Part shown: positions 1-8,986 of the stretch, piece after piece
Layout: every line of letters starts with the position of its first letter
How positions within the stretch are numbered: the stretch's first letter is position 1
NCBI RefSeq assembly: GCF_015354405.1
Contig: NZ_JADKYP010000012.1
Coordinates: 1 to 64,000 of the forward strand
Reading direction: 5' to 3'
Source of the DNA: Nocardia sp. BSTN01
GTDB lineage: Bacteria; Actinomycetota; Actinomycetes; Mycobacteriales; Mycobacteriaceae
DNA length: 64,000 nucleotides
Program-made: the position numbers and the translations under genes
The notes under the pieces: generated by a model
What the model was told of the DNA's origin: nothing
Databases searched by the model: none
Seen by the model: only the letters and a program-made list of their open reading frames with translations

Positions 1-3000
1 CGCCTTGGAGTTGATCGATGAACCAGAGTCGTTGCTGGGCATACGACAACGGAACCCGCTCCGGGCGCGGCACAACCCGCAGCGTCGACTGAGCGGGGCC
101 GCCACGATGCCGGTTCAGGTAGTCGGCGAGACCCTCGACCGTGGACGCGTCGAACAGATACCGGACCGGCACTTCTCTGCCCAGCGCGAGCTGCAGCCGC
201 GCGCTCACCCGGGTAGCGGTCAACGAGTTTCCACCGAGGGCGAAGAAATCGTCATCGAGTCCCGCTCGGTCTCGGCCCAATACCTCCGCGAACGCCTCGG
301 CGATGATCTTCTCGGCCCGAGTCTGTGGCGCCCGGAAGGGCGCAGCGGCAAACATCGGTGCCGGCAACGTCTGACGGTCGATTTTGCCCGACGAGGTCAG
401 CGGGAACTCGTCGAGTACCACAATCTGCGCCGGCACCATGTACTCGGGTAACCACGAGCTCAACCGCTCACGGATGGCGGCGATGTCGATATCGCGGTGG
501 GGGTCGTTGGCGTGAACGGTGATTCGATGCTCTCCGGTGGCAGGCAGGTACAGGTCGGTCAGCGGTGGGACGTGCCGGCGGTGGGCGTCGGTGGGGGCGA
601 GGAAAACGGCATCGAGCGTGCCGGGGCGGGTGCCCCAGGTGACGGCGACCTGATATCCGGCGGTTTCGCCCACGCGGTGCAGTTGTTCGGGGGTAGTGGT
701 GTCGGAGGTGGCGTCGGCTCGCGCGAGTGCGTCGGCTGGGGACAGCCCGTCGGCCAGGGCGCGTTCGATGAGGACATCGGTGATCAGTCCGGTACGGGGG
801 ATGTCGGTAATGCGCACGGCGGTGGGATGTTCGGAGATCAGCTGCGCGCGCAGCCCTGCGAATCGGGTCCACGTCCGAGTGGGTACCGTGGCCAACGAGC
901 GGACCGGCGTCGGCGTCGTGTGGACGATGACGTCGTACCGGTACCGAGTGAGTTCGTTGTCGGCTGATCCGCGTTTCACCTGGATGTCGAGTCCGGCCAC
1001 CGACGAATGGCCGGCGGCCCAACTGGTGAAGAACTCTGGGGCGAGCAGCAATTCGGGTTCGCCGAGCAGGGCGAGCTGGACTCGCCGGCGGACCTCGGCG
1101 GCGTCGGTGGTGGCGGTGCGGGCCAGCGTGACCGCGGTGTGGAACGCGGCCTGCAGAGTGTGGTTGCGGACGTCGCCGATGAATATCGCCCCACCGGGGG
1201 CCAGCAGATCCAGGGCGGTGTCGATGACCTCGGTCAGATAATCCCTGTCGGGGAAGTACTGGATCACCGAGTTGAGAATGATCGTGTCGAAGTAGCCTCG
1301 CGGCAGTGCCTCGGTGCCATGCGCCGGCTGGGTCAGCAACTGGACTCGGTCACGCCACGGGATCCGCATCTGCTCGAGCGAGCGCGCGATATTGTCGATC
1401 GCCACCGCCGACACGTCGGTGGCAACATAGTGCTCACACCACGGGGCGATCTGTGACAACACCAGCCCGGAGCCGACACCGATCTCCAATACTCGCCGCG
1501 GCCGCAGGGTGAGGATCCGATCCGCGGTGGCCGAACGCCACTCCATCATCTCCTCGAGCGGAATCGGATCATCGGTGTAGCTGCTGTTCCAGCCCCGGAA
1601 ATCCATGCCGAACCCCGCCGCCGCCACCTCGGCGCCGTACAACTCGTCGTTCATGTGTCGCCACTGTTCGACGATCTCGGCATCGCGATCGGTGGTGGTG
1701 TGATCGAGGATGACGTAGGCGATGAGGTGCGTGCCGGTGGCGCTCTGGTGCACGGTCGCGGCGGCCCGGGTGACCTGTGGGCAGGCCAGTAGCGTGTTCT
1801 CGATTTCACCCAGCTCGATGCGCTGGCCGCGCAGCTTGATCTGGGTGTCGGCGCGGCCCACGTAATCCAGGGTGCCGGTGGAGGTCCAGCGCACCAGGTC
1901 GCCGGTGCGATACACCCGCGCCCCGGTCTCCCCGTACGGGTTGGCCACGAACCGTTCCGCGGTCAACTCCATTCGGCCCACATAGCCGCGCGCCAGCGCG
2001 GGCCCACCCAGATACAGCTCGCCCACCACCCCGACCGGGGTGGGGTTCAGCCGCGCGTCGAGCACCAGCGCGCATATCCCGGGGATCGGAGTGCCGATGC
2101 TGACCGGCTGCCCCGCCGATACCGGCGCAAGCGTGGCGCCGATGGTGGTCTCGCTGGGGCCGTAGCCGTTGAACATCCGCCGTCCCGGCGCCCAGACGGC
2201 CACCAACTCCTCCGGGCAGGCCTCGCCGGTGGTGATCACCGTGCCCACCCGGTCGAGCCGGGACCGATCCAGCGACGACAGCACGGTGGGGGTCAGCACC
2301 GCCGCGCTGACCCGCTGGTCCTGCAGGAACGCGGTCAACGCCTCTCCGGCATACACCCGCGGCGGTGCCACCACCAAGGTCGCGGCCGATCCGACCGCCC
2401 ACAACATGTCGAAGATCGACGCATCGAAGGTCGGCGCGGCCACCATCGAAACACGCGCGTCCGCGCCCAACCCGAACACCGCCCGTTGCGCCGCGGCCAG
2501 CCCCGGCAGACCGGCGTGGCTGACCGCCACGCCTTTGGGCGCGCCGGTGGAGCCCGAGGTGAACATCACGTACGCGATGTTGTCCACCCGCAGCTCGGAC
2601 GCCCGATCGGCGTCGGTGATCGCCGCCGCGGACCGTCCGGACACATCCAGAGCGTCGATGCGCAGGACCGGACGCGCCGCGGCCCCGGCTACCGTGTCGG
2701 TGCCGCGAGCCACTACGCATACGGCCCCCACCGCGTCCAGCACCGTGGTGATCCGTTCGACCGGATGGGCATGGTCCAGCGGCACATACACCCCGCCGGC
2801 CTTGGCCACCGCCCACCAGGCCACGACCAACTCCAGGCAGCGATCCATCGCCACACCCACCGCGCGCTCCGGACCCACGCCCGCCTCGATCAGCACCCGC
2901 GCCAATCTCGTCGACCACTGGTCGAGCTCGCGATACGACACCTCCCGGGCGCCGTCGACGACCGCCGGCGCGTCCGGGCAGGCCGCCACCGCCGCAGCCA

Positions 3001-4378
3001 ACAACTGCGGCGCCAACCCGACCGGCGCCGCCACTCGCGCACCGGACCACCCCGACAACACCAGATCGCGTTCACCGGTGGCCAGCAGCGACACCTCGCC
3101 CACCGTCACCGACGAATCCGCCACCAGAAGGTGGTCGACAAGCATTTCCAGCCGGCTTATGTGACTGGCGATGTCGTCGACGGCGTACCGCTCCGGATTC
3201 CACGTGAACTGAATTCGCGGCGTGCCGTCACCCAGCTGCGGATAGATGTTGATCGCGCAGTCTTGGATGGGATAGGTGGTCAAGACGTTGTACGTCACTT
3301 CGGAAGGCCCGAAACGAAGCGGGGCGGCGAAGTCGAGGATGTTGATCGCCGGGCCGAATTCGATGTTCATGTCGGTTCGGGTTGCCTGTGCGGTCAGATC
3401 CGGCCAGCGCCGGAACTGTTGATGCCGCAACGCACTGATCATGGCCTTCGCCACCCGATCGCTCAGTGCGCCGATGGTGTCGTCGTCATGGACATCGATG
3501 AGCAGTGGCACCATGTTCGACACCATGCCCGTACACCGTTTCAGTGCCGCGGTCGTACGTGCCGAAACCGGCAGGGACAACGAGACGTGTTGCTGTCCTG
3601 TGGTTTTCGCGATGAACACCGCTACTGTCGCGACAATCCTTGCGACATCGAAGCGGACATGCCGGTTCTCCTCGACTCGATGCGGGCACACCAGTTCCCG
3701 TATCAGCGGGTGGCGCGGCGCCACCGGCCTCCGCGTCCCGCCCAGGTCGGTGATGTCGAGAGGTTCACGCAGAACAGTTTTCCAGTACTCGGCATCGGCC
3801 CGGCTGCGCGAAGACTGCTGATACTTCCGATCCGCGGTGCGGATGAGGTCCAACTCGGAGAAGTCGACTTCGCCGGTAACCGGCGTGGCTCCCGAGTAGA
3901 CGGCCGCGATGTGCCGCATCAGATTATCGGCGCCGTACCCGTCCAAGAGAACGTGGTGTGTACGCAGGTAGAAGTACGACTGATCGTCGGTGATGCGCAG
4001 CAGTACGAAGTCGGTGAGTCGGTCACGGGTCACATCGAACGGCCGGTGATAGTCGTTGTCCATCCAGTCGTGAGCAGCGGATTCCGGGTCGCTTTCGGCG
4101 CGCAGATCGATACAACGGAGGGTGTGCGGAAACGAGCGGTCGACGATGAAGACCGGTTCGCCGTCGTCGAGGGACAGCCGCGCGCAGGGTGTGCCGAACC
4201 GGGTTGCCGCCGATTCGCACGCGACCATGAGCCTTTCGGCGTCGACATCGTGATCGATCGTCAGGAAAGCGGCCACGTTGTAAGGGACTTCGGGCCGGAG
4301 TTGTTGGGCAGCCCATATCGACCTTTGAGCGGCGGTCAGCGACCCCAGAACCTCCAGTTGAGCACCGTAGTTGAGCAT
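1..4378 (-). CDS. Nonribosomal peptide synthetase, C-A-MT-PCP-C (3' end beyond window)
   Basis: Peptide synthetase read from the minus strand, 1459 residues in the window, open at the left edge. Domains in order: condensation (about 4370-3150, motif HHVLLDG at 3938-3958), adenylation (about 3050-1640, A3 TSGSTGAPKG, A4 FDASIFDML), a methyltransferase inserted in the A domain (SAM motif EIGVGSG in 1448-1492), A10 LTSSGKIDR near 380, PCP with GGNS (about 330-60), then the first residues of another C domain (AQQRLWFIDQLQ). Aligned by eye to GrsA, the specificity residues read D-A-F-V-I-T-G-I-G, which I cannot assign. The MT position predicts an N-methylated residue. The ATG at 4378 follows GAGGA at a rather long spacing. 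The first domain being C suggests that an upstream acyl or peptidyl partner, or a starter-C function, feeds this protein. The FAD-MT fusion gene lies 270 bp upstream on the same strand. Confidence 0.93.
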   Translation of the reverse strand, partial: MLNYGAQLEVLGSLTAAQRSIWAAQQLRPEVPYNVAAFLTIDHDVDAERLMVACESAATRFGTPCARLSLDDGEPVFIVDRSFPHTLRCIDLRAESDPESAAHDWMDNDYHRPFDVTRDRLTDFVLLRITDDQSYFYLRTHHVLLDGYGADNLMRHIAAVYSGATPVTGEVDFSELDLIRTADRKYQQSSRSRADAEYWKTVLREPLDITDLGGTRRPVAPRHPLIRELVCPHRVEENRHVRFDVARIVATVAVFIAKTTGQQHVSLSLPVSARTTAALKRCTGMVSNMVPLLIDVHDDDTIGALSDRVAKAMISALRHQQFRRWPDLTAQATRTDMNIEFGPAINILDFAAPLRFGPSEVTYNVLTTYPIQDCAINIYPQLGDGTPRIQFTWNPERYAVDDIASHISRLEMLVDHLLVADSSVTVGEVSLLATGERDLVLSGWSGARVAAPVGLAPQLLAAAVAACPDAPAVVDGAREVSYRELDQWSTRLARVLIEAGVGPERAVGVAMDRCLELVVAWWAVAKAGGVYVPLDHAHPVERITTVLDAVGAVCVVARGTDTVAGAAARPVLRIDALDVSGRSAAAITDADRASELRVDNIAYVMFTSGSTGAPKGVAVSHAGLPGLAAAQRAVFGLGADARVSMVAAPTFDASIFDMLWAVGSAATLVVAPPRVYAGEALTAFLQDQRVSAAVLTPTVLSSLDRSRLDRVGTVITTGEACPEELVAVWAPGRRMFNGYGPSETTIGATLAPVSAGQPVSIGTPIPGICALVLDARLNPTPVGVVGELYLGGPALARGYVGRMELTAERFVANPYGETGARVYRTGDLVRWTSTGTLDYVGRADTQIKLRGQRIELGEIENTLLACPQVTRAAATVHQSATGTHLIAYVILDHTTTDRDAEIVEQWRHMNDELYGAEVAAAGFGMDFRGWNSSYTDDPIPLEEMMEWRSATADRILTLRPRRVLEIGVGSGLVLSQIAPWCEHYVATDVSAVAIDNIARSLEQMRIPWRDRVQLLTQPAHGTEALPRGYFDTIILNSVIQYFPDRDYLTEVIDTALDLLAPGGAIFIGDVRNHTLQAAFHTAVTLARTATTDAAEVRRRVQLALLGEPELLLAPEFFTSWAAGHSSVAGLDIQVKRGSADNELTRYRYDVIVHTTPTPVRSLATVPTRTWTRFAGLRAQLISEHPTAVRITDIPRTGLITDVLIERALADGLSPADALARADATSDTTTPEQLHRVGETAGYQVAVTWGTRPGTLDAVFLAPTDAHRRHVPPLTDLYLPATGEHRITVHANDPHRDIDIAAIRERLSSWLPEYMVPAQIVVLDEFPLTSSGKIDRQTLPAPMFAAAPFRAPQTRAEKIIAEAFAEVLGRDRAGLDDDFFALGGNSLTATRVSARLQLALGREVPVRYLFDASTVEGLADYLNRHRGGPAQSTLRVVPRPERVPLSYAQQRLWFIDQLQG

Positions 4379-4648
4379 GATGACGAATTCCTCGTATGTC
4401 CTCGAGGCTTCACATTCCGGCAACCCGACGACCGATCAGATGATCTCGTGCCGGCTGTAGCGGTGATGGCGATAACACGCACTGCACCCATGCTCGTGGT
4501 CACGGGCCTCGATGCCGATCGGTTCAATCGAATATCCACGCGTCCGGCCCCTATCGTCTGGGGAGCTGCCGTGGACGCTCGCGGGGAGCCACCTTCGATG
4601 TGGCCTCACGAGCACACTACGCCGAACGGGATTGCAACACATCAGAAG
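4379..4648. other. Gap between fusion gene and NRPS
   Basis: 270 bp with no convincing open frame on either strand. It presumably carries leader or promoter sequence for the NRPS, but I see no clear operator or hairpin. Confidence 0.4.
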
Positions 4649-6826
4649 TCAGGACAGGATCTGGGCTCCCCTACGTCGGTGCCGGACGGCCACCGCGATC
4701 TGCGGGCTTCCGGGGAGAACGGGCGCCTGCCTGCGCAGTTCGAGGGTGATCGCCGGGTCGGCGTAGCGGGCCAACGCACGCAGCGCCGACGGGCTATAGG
4801 CGCGCAACGAGCTGATCAACGCGTCGTGCCAGTACGGAATGATCGTCAACGGCAGTGCCAACGCCACCATGACGAGGTGCAGGAACGAAGGCGCACGCGA
4901 CAAGTCGATGATCAGCAATTTATCGGCGGCGCGGGTGCCTTCTGCGAACACTCGGGCGGCGAGCGGTGGTGGCAGATGGTGCAGCGACAGCGCGAATACG
5001 GCGAGGTCGTAGTACCCGTCGGGCGCGTCGATGGCGGTGGCGTCCATCTCCCGCACGGTGGCCCGCGGATGACTGCCCAGGTCACCGGCTTCGATGGCGG
5101 CTACGGATGCGGGCTCGATGTCGGTGACCGTGACGCGGGCGGTGGGATGCATCGTCAGCAGGGCGCGCGACAGCCCACCGTGGCCGGAGCCGAGTTCGAG
5201 GATCTGGGGATCGCGCACGCCGGTGACCTCGTCGAGCGCGATGCGCGCGAGCCTCCGGTGTATCCCGAAGAGCCTTTCGCCGCGGTCCAGAGAGCGGATT
5301 ATGCTGCGCTTGCGACGTTCGACGTCGTCGCGATCGAGGTACTCCAGGCGATCGGTCTGCAACCGCCGGTCCAGCCATGACGCATCCGGTCCACCGCGCG
5401 GCATGCGGTCGATGTCGAACATGTCGGTGGCCCTGTCGTTCACCCTGCCCTCCGCGATGCCACCTTTCTGCCGCTTCGTCGTCATTCTTGCTCGGCGGTT
5501 GGCCGCGACCAGCCGCATCAGGAACGAGGGCCGCGCGAGCCGGGCGGGTGGGTCGACGAAGTGCATCACCCGAAGGACCGCTTCGGCGACCGCCGGATCG
5601 TTCGCGGCGGCTTCCTGTGCCTTGTCTATGGGCCAGTTCACCAAGCGTCTCGGCGCCCGGCGCCAACCATCTCCCTGGGACACGGTGAAATCGGTGAACC
5701 GATTACCGCGCCACACCGGGCCGATCTGCTTGGCAGTCGCCGTGAAGAATCGTCGACTCACGTCTGTGTCGCGATCGGTCAAGCAGTTGCGAAGCGTCAC
5801 GGCCTGCAGCGCGGCCATGGTCATGCCCTGCATATAGACCGGGTTGAAGCTGCAGATCGCATCGCCCATCACCAGCAGCCCCGCCGGGAATCGCCGCATC
5901 TTGTCGTAGCGTCTCCATGTGCTGGCCGGGTAATGCTGCGCAGACATCGCGCCGAGCGGCTCGGCGGACCGCAGCGCGGCGATCAGCGAAGGCGGCGCGA
6001 ATTGCGCGGCGCATTCGATGACGCCGGACAGATCATGGGGAAGTTTGTGCCCATCCACGCCGAACAAGGTCAGGATCCAGGTGTCGTGCTCGTAGGCCAC
6101 GGCCACCACCCCGACCGGTCGTTCGGGCACCGGGCTGACCGAGAAGCCCAATTTGTCGCCGACCACGTCAGCGGGAACCCGCAGAAATTGGCTGGCGTAG
6201 CTCAGATGTACCGGATAGCTCTGCTCGATCGGTCGCTCGCAGCCGAGGCTGTCGAGAAACGCCGGGGTGTGCCCGGAGCGACCCATCGCATCGACCACCA
6301 GTTCGGCCTTCAGCCCGGTTTCCTCACCCGTGTAGCGGTTGACCACCCGGGCACCCGTGACCCGGCGGGCGCGGTCGGTCATCGGCTCGACGACACCATG
6401 ACTGTCCAGGATTCTCACGTTCTCGATGGCGCGGACGCGCCGCCTGACATGGGAGTCCAAAAATGGCCGGCTGGGTTGATAGACGACCAGCGCGGCCGGG
6501 TCGGCATATTTGTCCGAACCGCCGAGTTCATGCCGGCCCAACCGGACATAGACACGCGATGGTTCATTGGCGAGAACGTTCGCGCCTGCGATGACGAGTT
6601 CATCGAGTAGGCCAGGAAACAGCTGGCCCAGGACATTCGATCCCGTGCTCAGCAGAGCATGAAAGTGCCGCGCCTGGGGCACACCGCGACGCTGCTCAGG
6701 ACCGTCCGGCAGCGGGTCCCGCTCGATGAGTGTGACCTCGTCGTAGAAGTCCGACAGCACCCGGGCGGCCAGCAGCCCGCTCATACTCGCACCGCAGACG
6801 ATGGCTTGCTGTCCGAGATTGCTCAT
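4649..6826 (-). CDS. FAD-dependent monooxygenase-like / SAM methyltransferase fusion
   Basis: 725-residue two-domain protein. The N-terminal part (about 1-470) is an FAD oxidoreductase of the geranylgeranyl-reductase/halogenase-like type: Rossmann motif CGASMSGL near residue 10, acidic ERD at the end of beta-2, and the second FAD motif LVMGDAICSFNP followed by VYMQGMTMA. The C-terminal part (about 530-725) is a class I methyltransferase with motif I ILELGSGHGG and later LSLHHLPPP. A basic linker joins them. The start at 6826 is chosen because AGGGAG lies just upstream; an open frame continues 35 codons further but without a ribosome site. It precedes the NRPS on the same strand, so it may oxidise and methylate that product. 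Substrate unknown. Confidence 0.85.
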   Translation of the reverse strand: MSNLGQQAIVCGASMSGLLAARVLSDFYDEVTLIERDPLPDGPEQRRGVPQARHFHALLSTGSNVLGQLFPGLLDELVIAGANVLANEPSRVYVRLGRHELGGSDKYADPAALVVYQPSRPFLDSHVRRRVRAIENVRILDSHGVVEPMTDRARRVTGARVVNRYTGEETGLKAELVVDAMGRSGHTPAFLDSLGCERPIEQSYPVHLSYASQFLRVPADVVGDKLGFSVSPVPERPVGVVAVAYEHDTWILTLFGVDGHKLPHDLSGVIECAAQFAPPSLIAALRSAEPLGAMSAQHYPASTWRRYDKMRRFPAGLLVMGDAICSFNPVYMQGMTMAALQAVTLRNCLTDRDTDVSRRFFTATAKQIGPVWRGNRFTDFTVSQGDGWRRAPRRLVNWPIDKAQEAAANDPAVAEAVLRVMHFVDPPARLARPSFLMRLVAANRRARMTTKRQKGGIAEGRVNDRATDMFDIDRMPRGGPDASWLDRRLQTDRLEYLDRDDVERRKRSIIRSLDRGERLFGIHRRLARIALDEVTGVRDPQILELGSGHGGLSRALLTMHPTARVTVTDIEPASVAAIEAGDLGSHPRATVREMDATAIDAPDGYYDLAVFALSLHHLPPPLAARVFAEGTRAADKLLIIDLSRAPSFLHLVMVALALPLTIIPYWHDALISSLRAYSPSALRALARYADPAITLELRRQAPVLPGSPQIAVAVRHRRRGAQILS

Positions 6827-7060
6827 GGCACTCCCTGCCGCAACTCGCCGTTGTGCTCGTTGGTGAGAAGCTTGCCCTTCTATCCTTCGTCCTATCCAGC
6901 AAGTACGAAACAGCGGGTGTCCCAGGTTCACATTTTTCGAAGTAATTTCCTGCCGCCCGCCCTCTCTACGCTACGACGTTGCCGGTGTCGAGGCAGCGGC
7001 CAGCGGTCCCGGCTTTCCCGGGGAGCGGCAGCCGGCGATTTCGAGCTCACCGCTGTTCGG

Positions 7061-7300
7061 CTACCGCGGCCGGGCATCGGCGGCAGGTGGTGAGGTGGTC
7101 TTCGACGGCACAGCTCGGTCACCCGATGCGCGGGGCAGTCGATCCGGCGATGGGCACCGCCGCGTCCGGTCAGTTGTCTTCTCGCGCGCCCTGCGGATTT
7201 CCCTCAGTCCGCGGGAGATGGAAATGGCGATCGCGGCGATGCCCAGCAAGCCGACGCAGATCGAGAAGATCAGCTGCCCGTGGGCGCCATCGAGTGTCAT
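7061..7300 (-). CDS. Small membrane protein, unknown
   Basis: 79 residues. One hydrophobic helix at about residues 9-30 (LIFSICVGLLGIAAIAISI), followed by a strongly basic, Pro/Ser-rich cytoplasmic tail. The ATG at 7300 has an excellent ribosome site (GAGGAGGA, 7 bases upstream), the main reason to believe the gene; upstream in-frame starts lack one. It is transcribed away from the GlsB-like gene at 7495. I do not recognise a family. Confidence 0.5.
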   Translation of the reverse strand: MTLDGAHGQLIFSICVGLLGIAAIAISISRGLREIRRAREKTTDRTRRCPSPDRLPRASGDRAVPSKTTSPPAADARPR

Positions 7301-7494
7301 GCAGTCCTCCTCGCTCACCATCGTCGAACGCGCCGGTTTTCTGCGGCATAGACGCGGACAGACTTTCGAAACCTTCAGCACGGGAAAGAGTTTGGTGTTC
7401 TCGATGTCGGTTGGTTGGTTGCCGGGATGCGGGGTATATCGGCGTCGAGCACGCTCGGATGGGGAGCGTTTCGACGTTCGAAAGAGGAGACACG

Positions 7495-7770
7495 ATGTTG
7501 GGACTGGGAATCATCGGTTGGATCATCATCGGTGGATTGGCGGGCTGGCTGGCTGGCAAGATCATGAAAACCGATGCTCAGCAGGGCATTCTGCTCAATA
7601 TTGTGGTCGGCGTGATCGGCGGCTTCATCGGCGGTTTCCTGCTGAAACTGTTCGGCGTCGATGTCGAGGGCGGAGGATTGTGGTTCAGTTTCTTCACCTG
7701 CCTCGGCGGCGCGGTGGTCTTGTTGTTCTTGGTCGGTATGGTCACCGGCCGCGGCCGCGCACTCCGGTAA
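7495..7770 (+). CDS. GlsB/YeaQ/YmgE family membrane protein
   Basis: 91 residues, almost wholly hydrophobic with three predicted membrane segments and the family's glycine pattern (IIGGLAGWLAGKIMK, IVVGVIGGFIGGFLLKLFG). This family is often called transglycosylase-associated or stress-response membrane protein; the molecular function is unknown. Start ATG 7495 follows AGAGGAG. A strong stem-loop lies about 70 bp beyond the stop. Confidence 0.9.
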   Translation: MLGLGIIGWIIIGGLAGWLAGKIMKTDAQQGILLNIVVGVIGGFIGGFLLKLFGVDVEGGGLWFSFFTCLGGAVVLLFLVGMVTGRGRALR

Positions 7771-7840
7771 GCGCGCCGCGCCTCGCCGATCGCCCGTTCG
7801 CTCGCCTGCGCGTGAGCTGGATGTGATGAAAGAGGCGTCA

Positions 7841-7879
7841 TGCTGGGCTCGGAGGCCGTCGTAGCCTCCGAGCCCAGCA
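7841..7879 (+). terminator. Stem-loop terminator after GlsB-like gene
   Basis: Perfect inverted repeat with 15-16 bp arms, GCTGGGCTCGGAGGC (7842-7856) and its complement (7864-7878), loop of 7. There is no T-run, as is usual in actinobacteria. It separates the GlsB-like gene from the esterase gene at 7997. Confidence 0.75.
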
Positions 7880-7996
7880 GTGTGTCCACCGGATTCGTTC
7901 GCGCAGGCCGAGGCGAACCGATTCAACCGTTTACCGCTATGGAAAACCATGGCCACAGTAGGCTGCTGCCCATCGCCGTCTCGAGGATGGGAAAGT

Positions 7997-8920
7997 ATGC
8001 GCGCTATCGCAATTCACCTCGCCGCGGCAGTGGCCGCCATCGCCGCAGTCGTCGCGTCATCGCAGATTGCGCATGTGGCACAAGCCGATCGAAGCCGAGT
8101 TCGTCCCACCGCGGCGCAGTGCAGCCTGGCACCGACGGCCGGCACCGTCGTACGAACGATCGGTCACCGAATCTATCGGCTCGACGTTCCCGCCGGCCTG
8201 GCCGGACACTCGGTGCCGCTGCTGCTCGCCGAGCACGGAAATGCCAGCAACGCAGCCGATTTCGAGCAGGTCTCGGGCTGGACTCCCTACGCGGCCGCGC
8301 ACCACTTCATCGTCGCCTACCCGCAGGGCAACGCCAACAATCTACCGCTGGACCCCGGTAACGGTCTGGTGGGCAATGATTGGGAGTTTCAGCAGGGCTC
8401 GATCGACGTCCGGTTCCTCCGTTCGGTCGTCGCCGACATCGAGGCGACGTGGTGCGTCGACCCCGGGCGCGTATACAGCAGCGGCTGGTCCGACGGCGGC
8501 ATCATGTCGCAGCGGATGGCGTGCGACGCCTCCGACGTCTTCGCGGACGTAACCTCTTGGGAGGGCGGCGATCCCACCCTTCCCAACCCGACCCTGCTGA
8601 TGCCCAGTCCCGGGTCGCCCTGCCAACCCGCTCGACCGATCTCCGTCGCCATCGCCCAGGGACAGATCGACCCGATCTCCGATCCGGCAGCCGGTGTGGC
8701 CAACGTCGGCGCATGGGTGAATCGCGACGGCTGCCCCGTCCGGCCGGCCCAGTCCAGCGACGCCTTCGGCACGACGGCCGGCTACGGACCGTGCCGGAGC
8801 GGGACCTCCGTGCAATACCGGGTGGAAAACGGTCAGTTGCATCAGTGGCCGTCCGGCGCGGCCGGCGAGGACCTGCGAGATCGACTGTGGAACTTCATGT
8901 TCGCCACCACCCTCCCCTGA
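7997..8920 (+). CDS. Secreted PHB-depolymerase/LpqC-type esterase
   Basis: 307 residues. N-terminal signal peptide (MRAIAIHLAAAVAAIAAVVA, cleavage probably after residue 25-30). The alpha/beta-hydrolase core has an oxyanion-region EHGN, nucleophile elbow GWSDGG, and a C-terminal His in LHQWPS, matching extracellular polyhydroxybutyrate-depolymerase/feruloyl-esterase-like proteins. Several cysteines suggest disulfides. Start ATG 7997 is placed directly before the signal peptide; the ribosome site (GATGGGAAA) is weak. It probably hydrolyses an ester outside the cell; the natural substrate is unknown. Confidence 0.85.
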   Translation: MRAIAIHLAAAVAAIAAVVASSQIAHVAQADRSRVRPTAAQCSLAPTAGTVVRTIGHRIYRLDVPAGLAGHSVPLLLAEHGNASNAADFEQVSGWTPYAAAHHFIVAYPQGNANNLPLDPGNGLVGNDWEFQQGSIDVRFLRSVVADIEATWCVDPGRVYSSGWSDGGIMSQRMACDASDVFADVTSWEGGDPTLPNPTLLMPSPGSPCQPARPISVAIAQGQIDPISDPAAGVANVGAWVNRDGCPVRPAQSSDAFGTTAGYGPCRSGTSVQYRVENGQLHQWPSGAAGEDLRDRLWNFMFATTLP

Positions 8921-8986
8921 GAGCCGGGCGGGCTGACGGCACTGGCAGAACCGACGTCCGATGCCACAGTGGAATTCCGATGCCCC

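Noticed and set aside
1806-3050. A 414-codon minus-strand frame rich in Gly/Arg
   Set aside because: Wrong frame of the NRPS adenylation domain; the true frame on the same strand has all A motifs.
4336-4642. Two overlapping minus-strand frames of about 68 codons
   Set aside because: They lie in the leader of the NRPS gene, with Arg/His-rich composition and no ribosome site.
2486-5380. A 964-codon plus-strand frame
   Set aside because: It is the shadow of the minus-strand NRPS and fusion gene: Arg/His/Gln-rich with no domain, while the opposite strand shows C, A and MT motifs.
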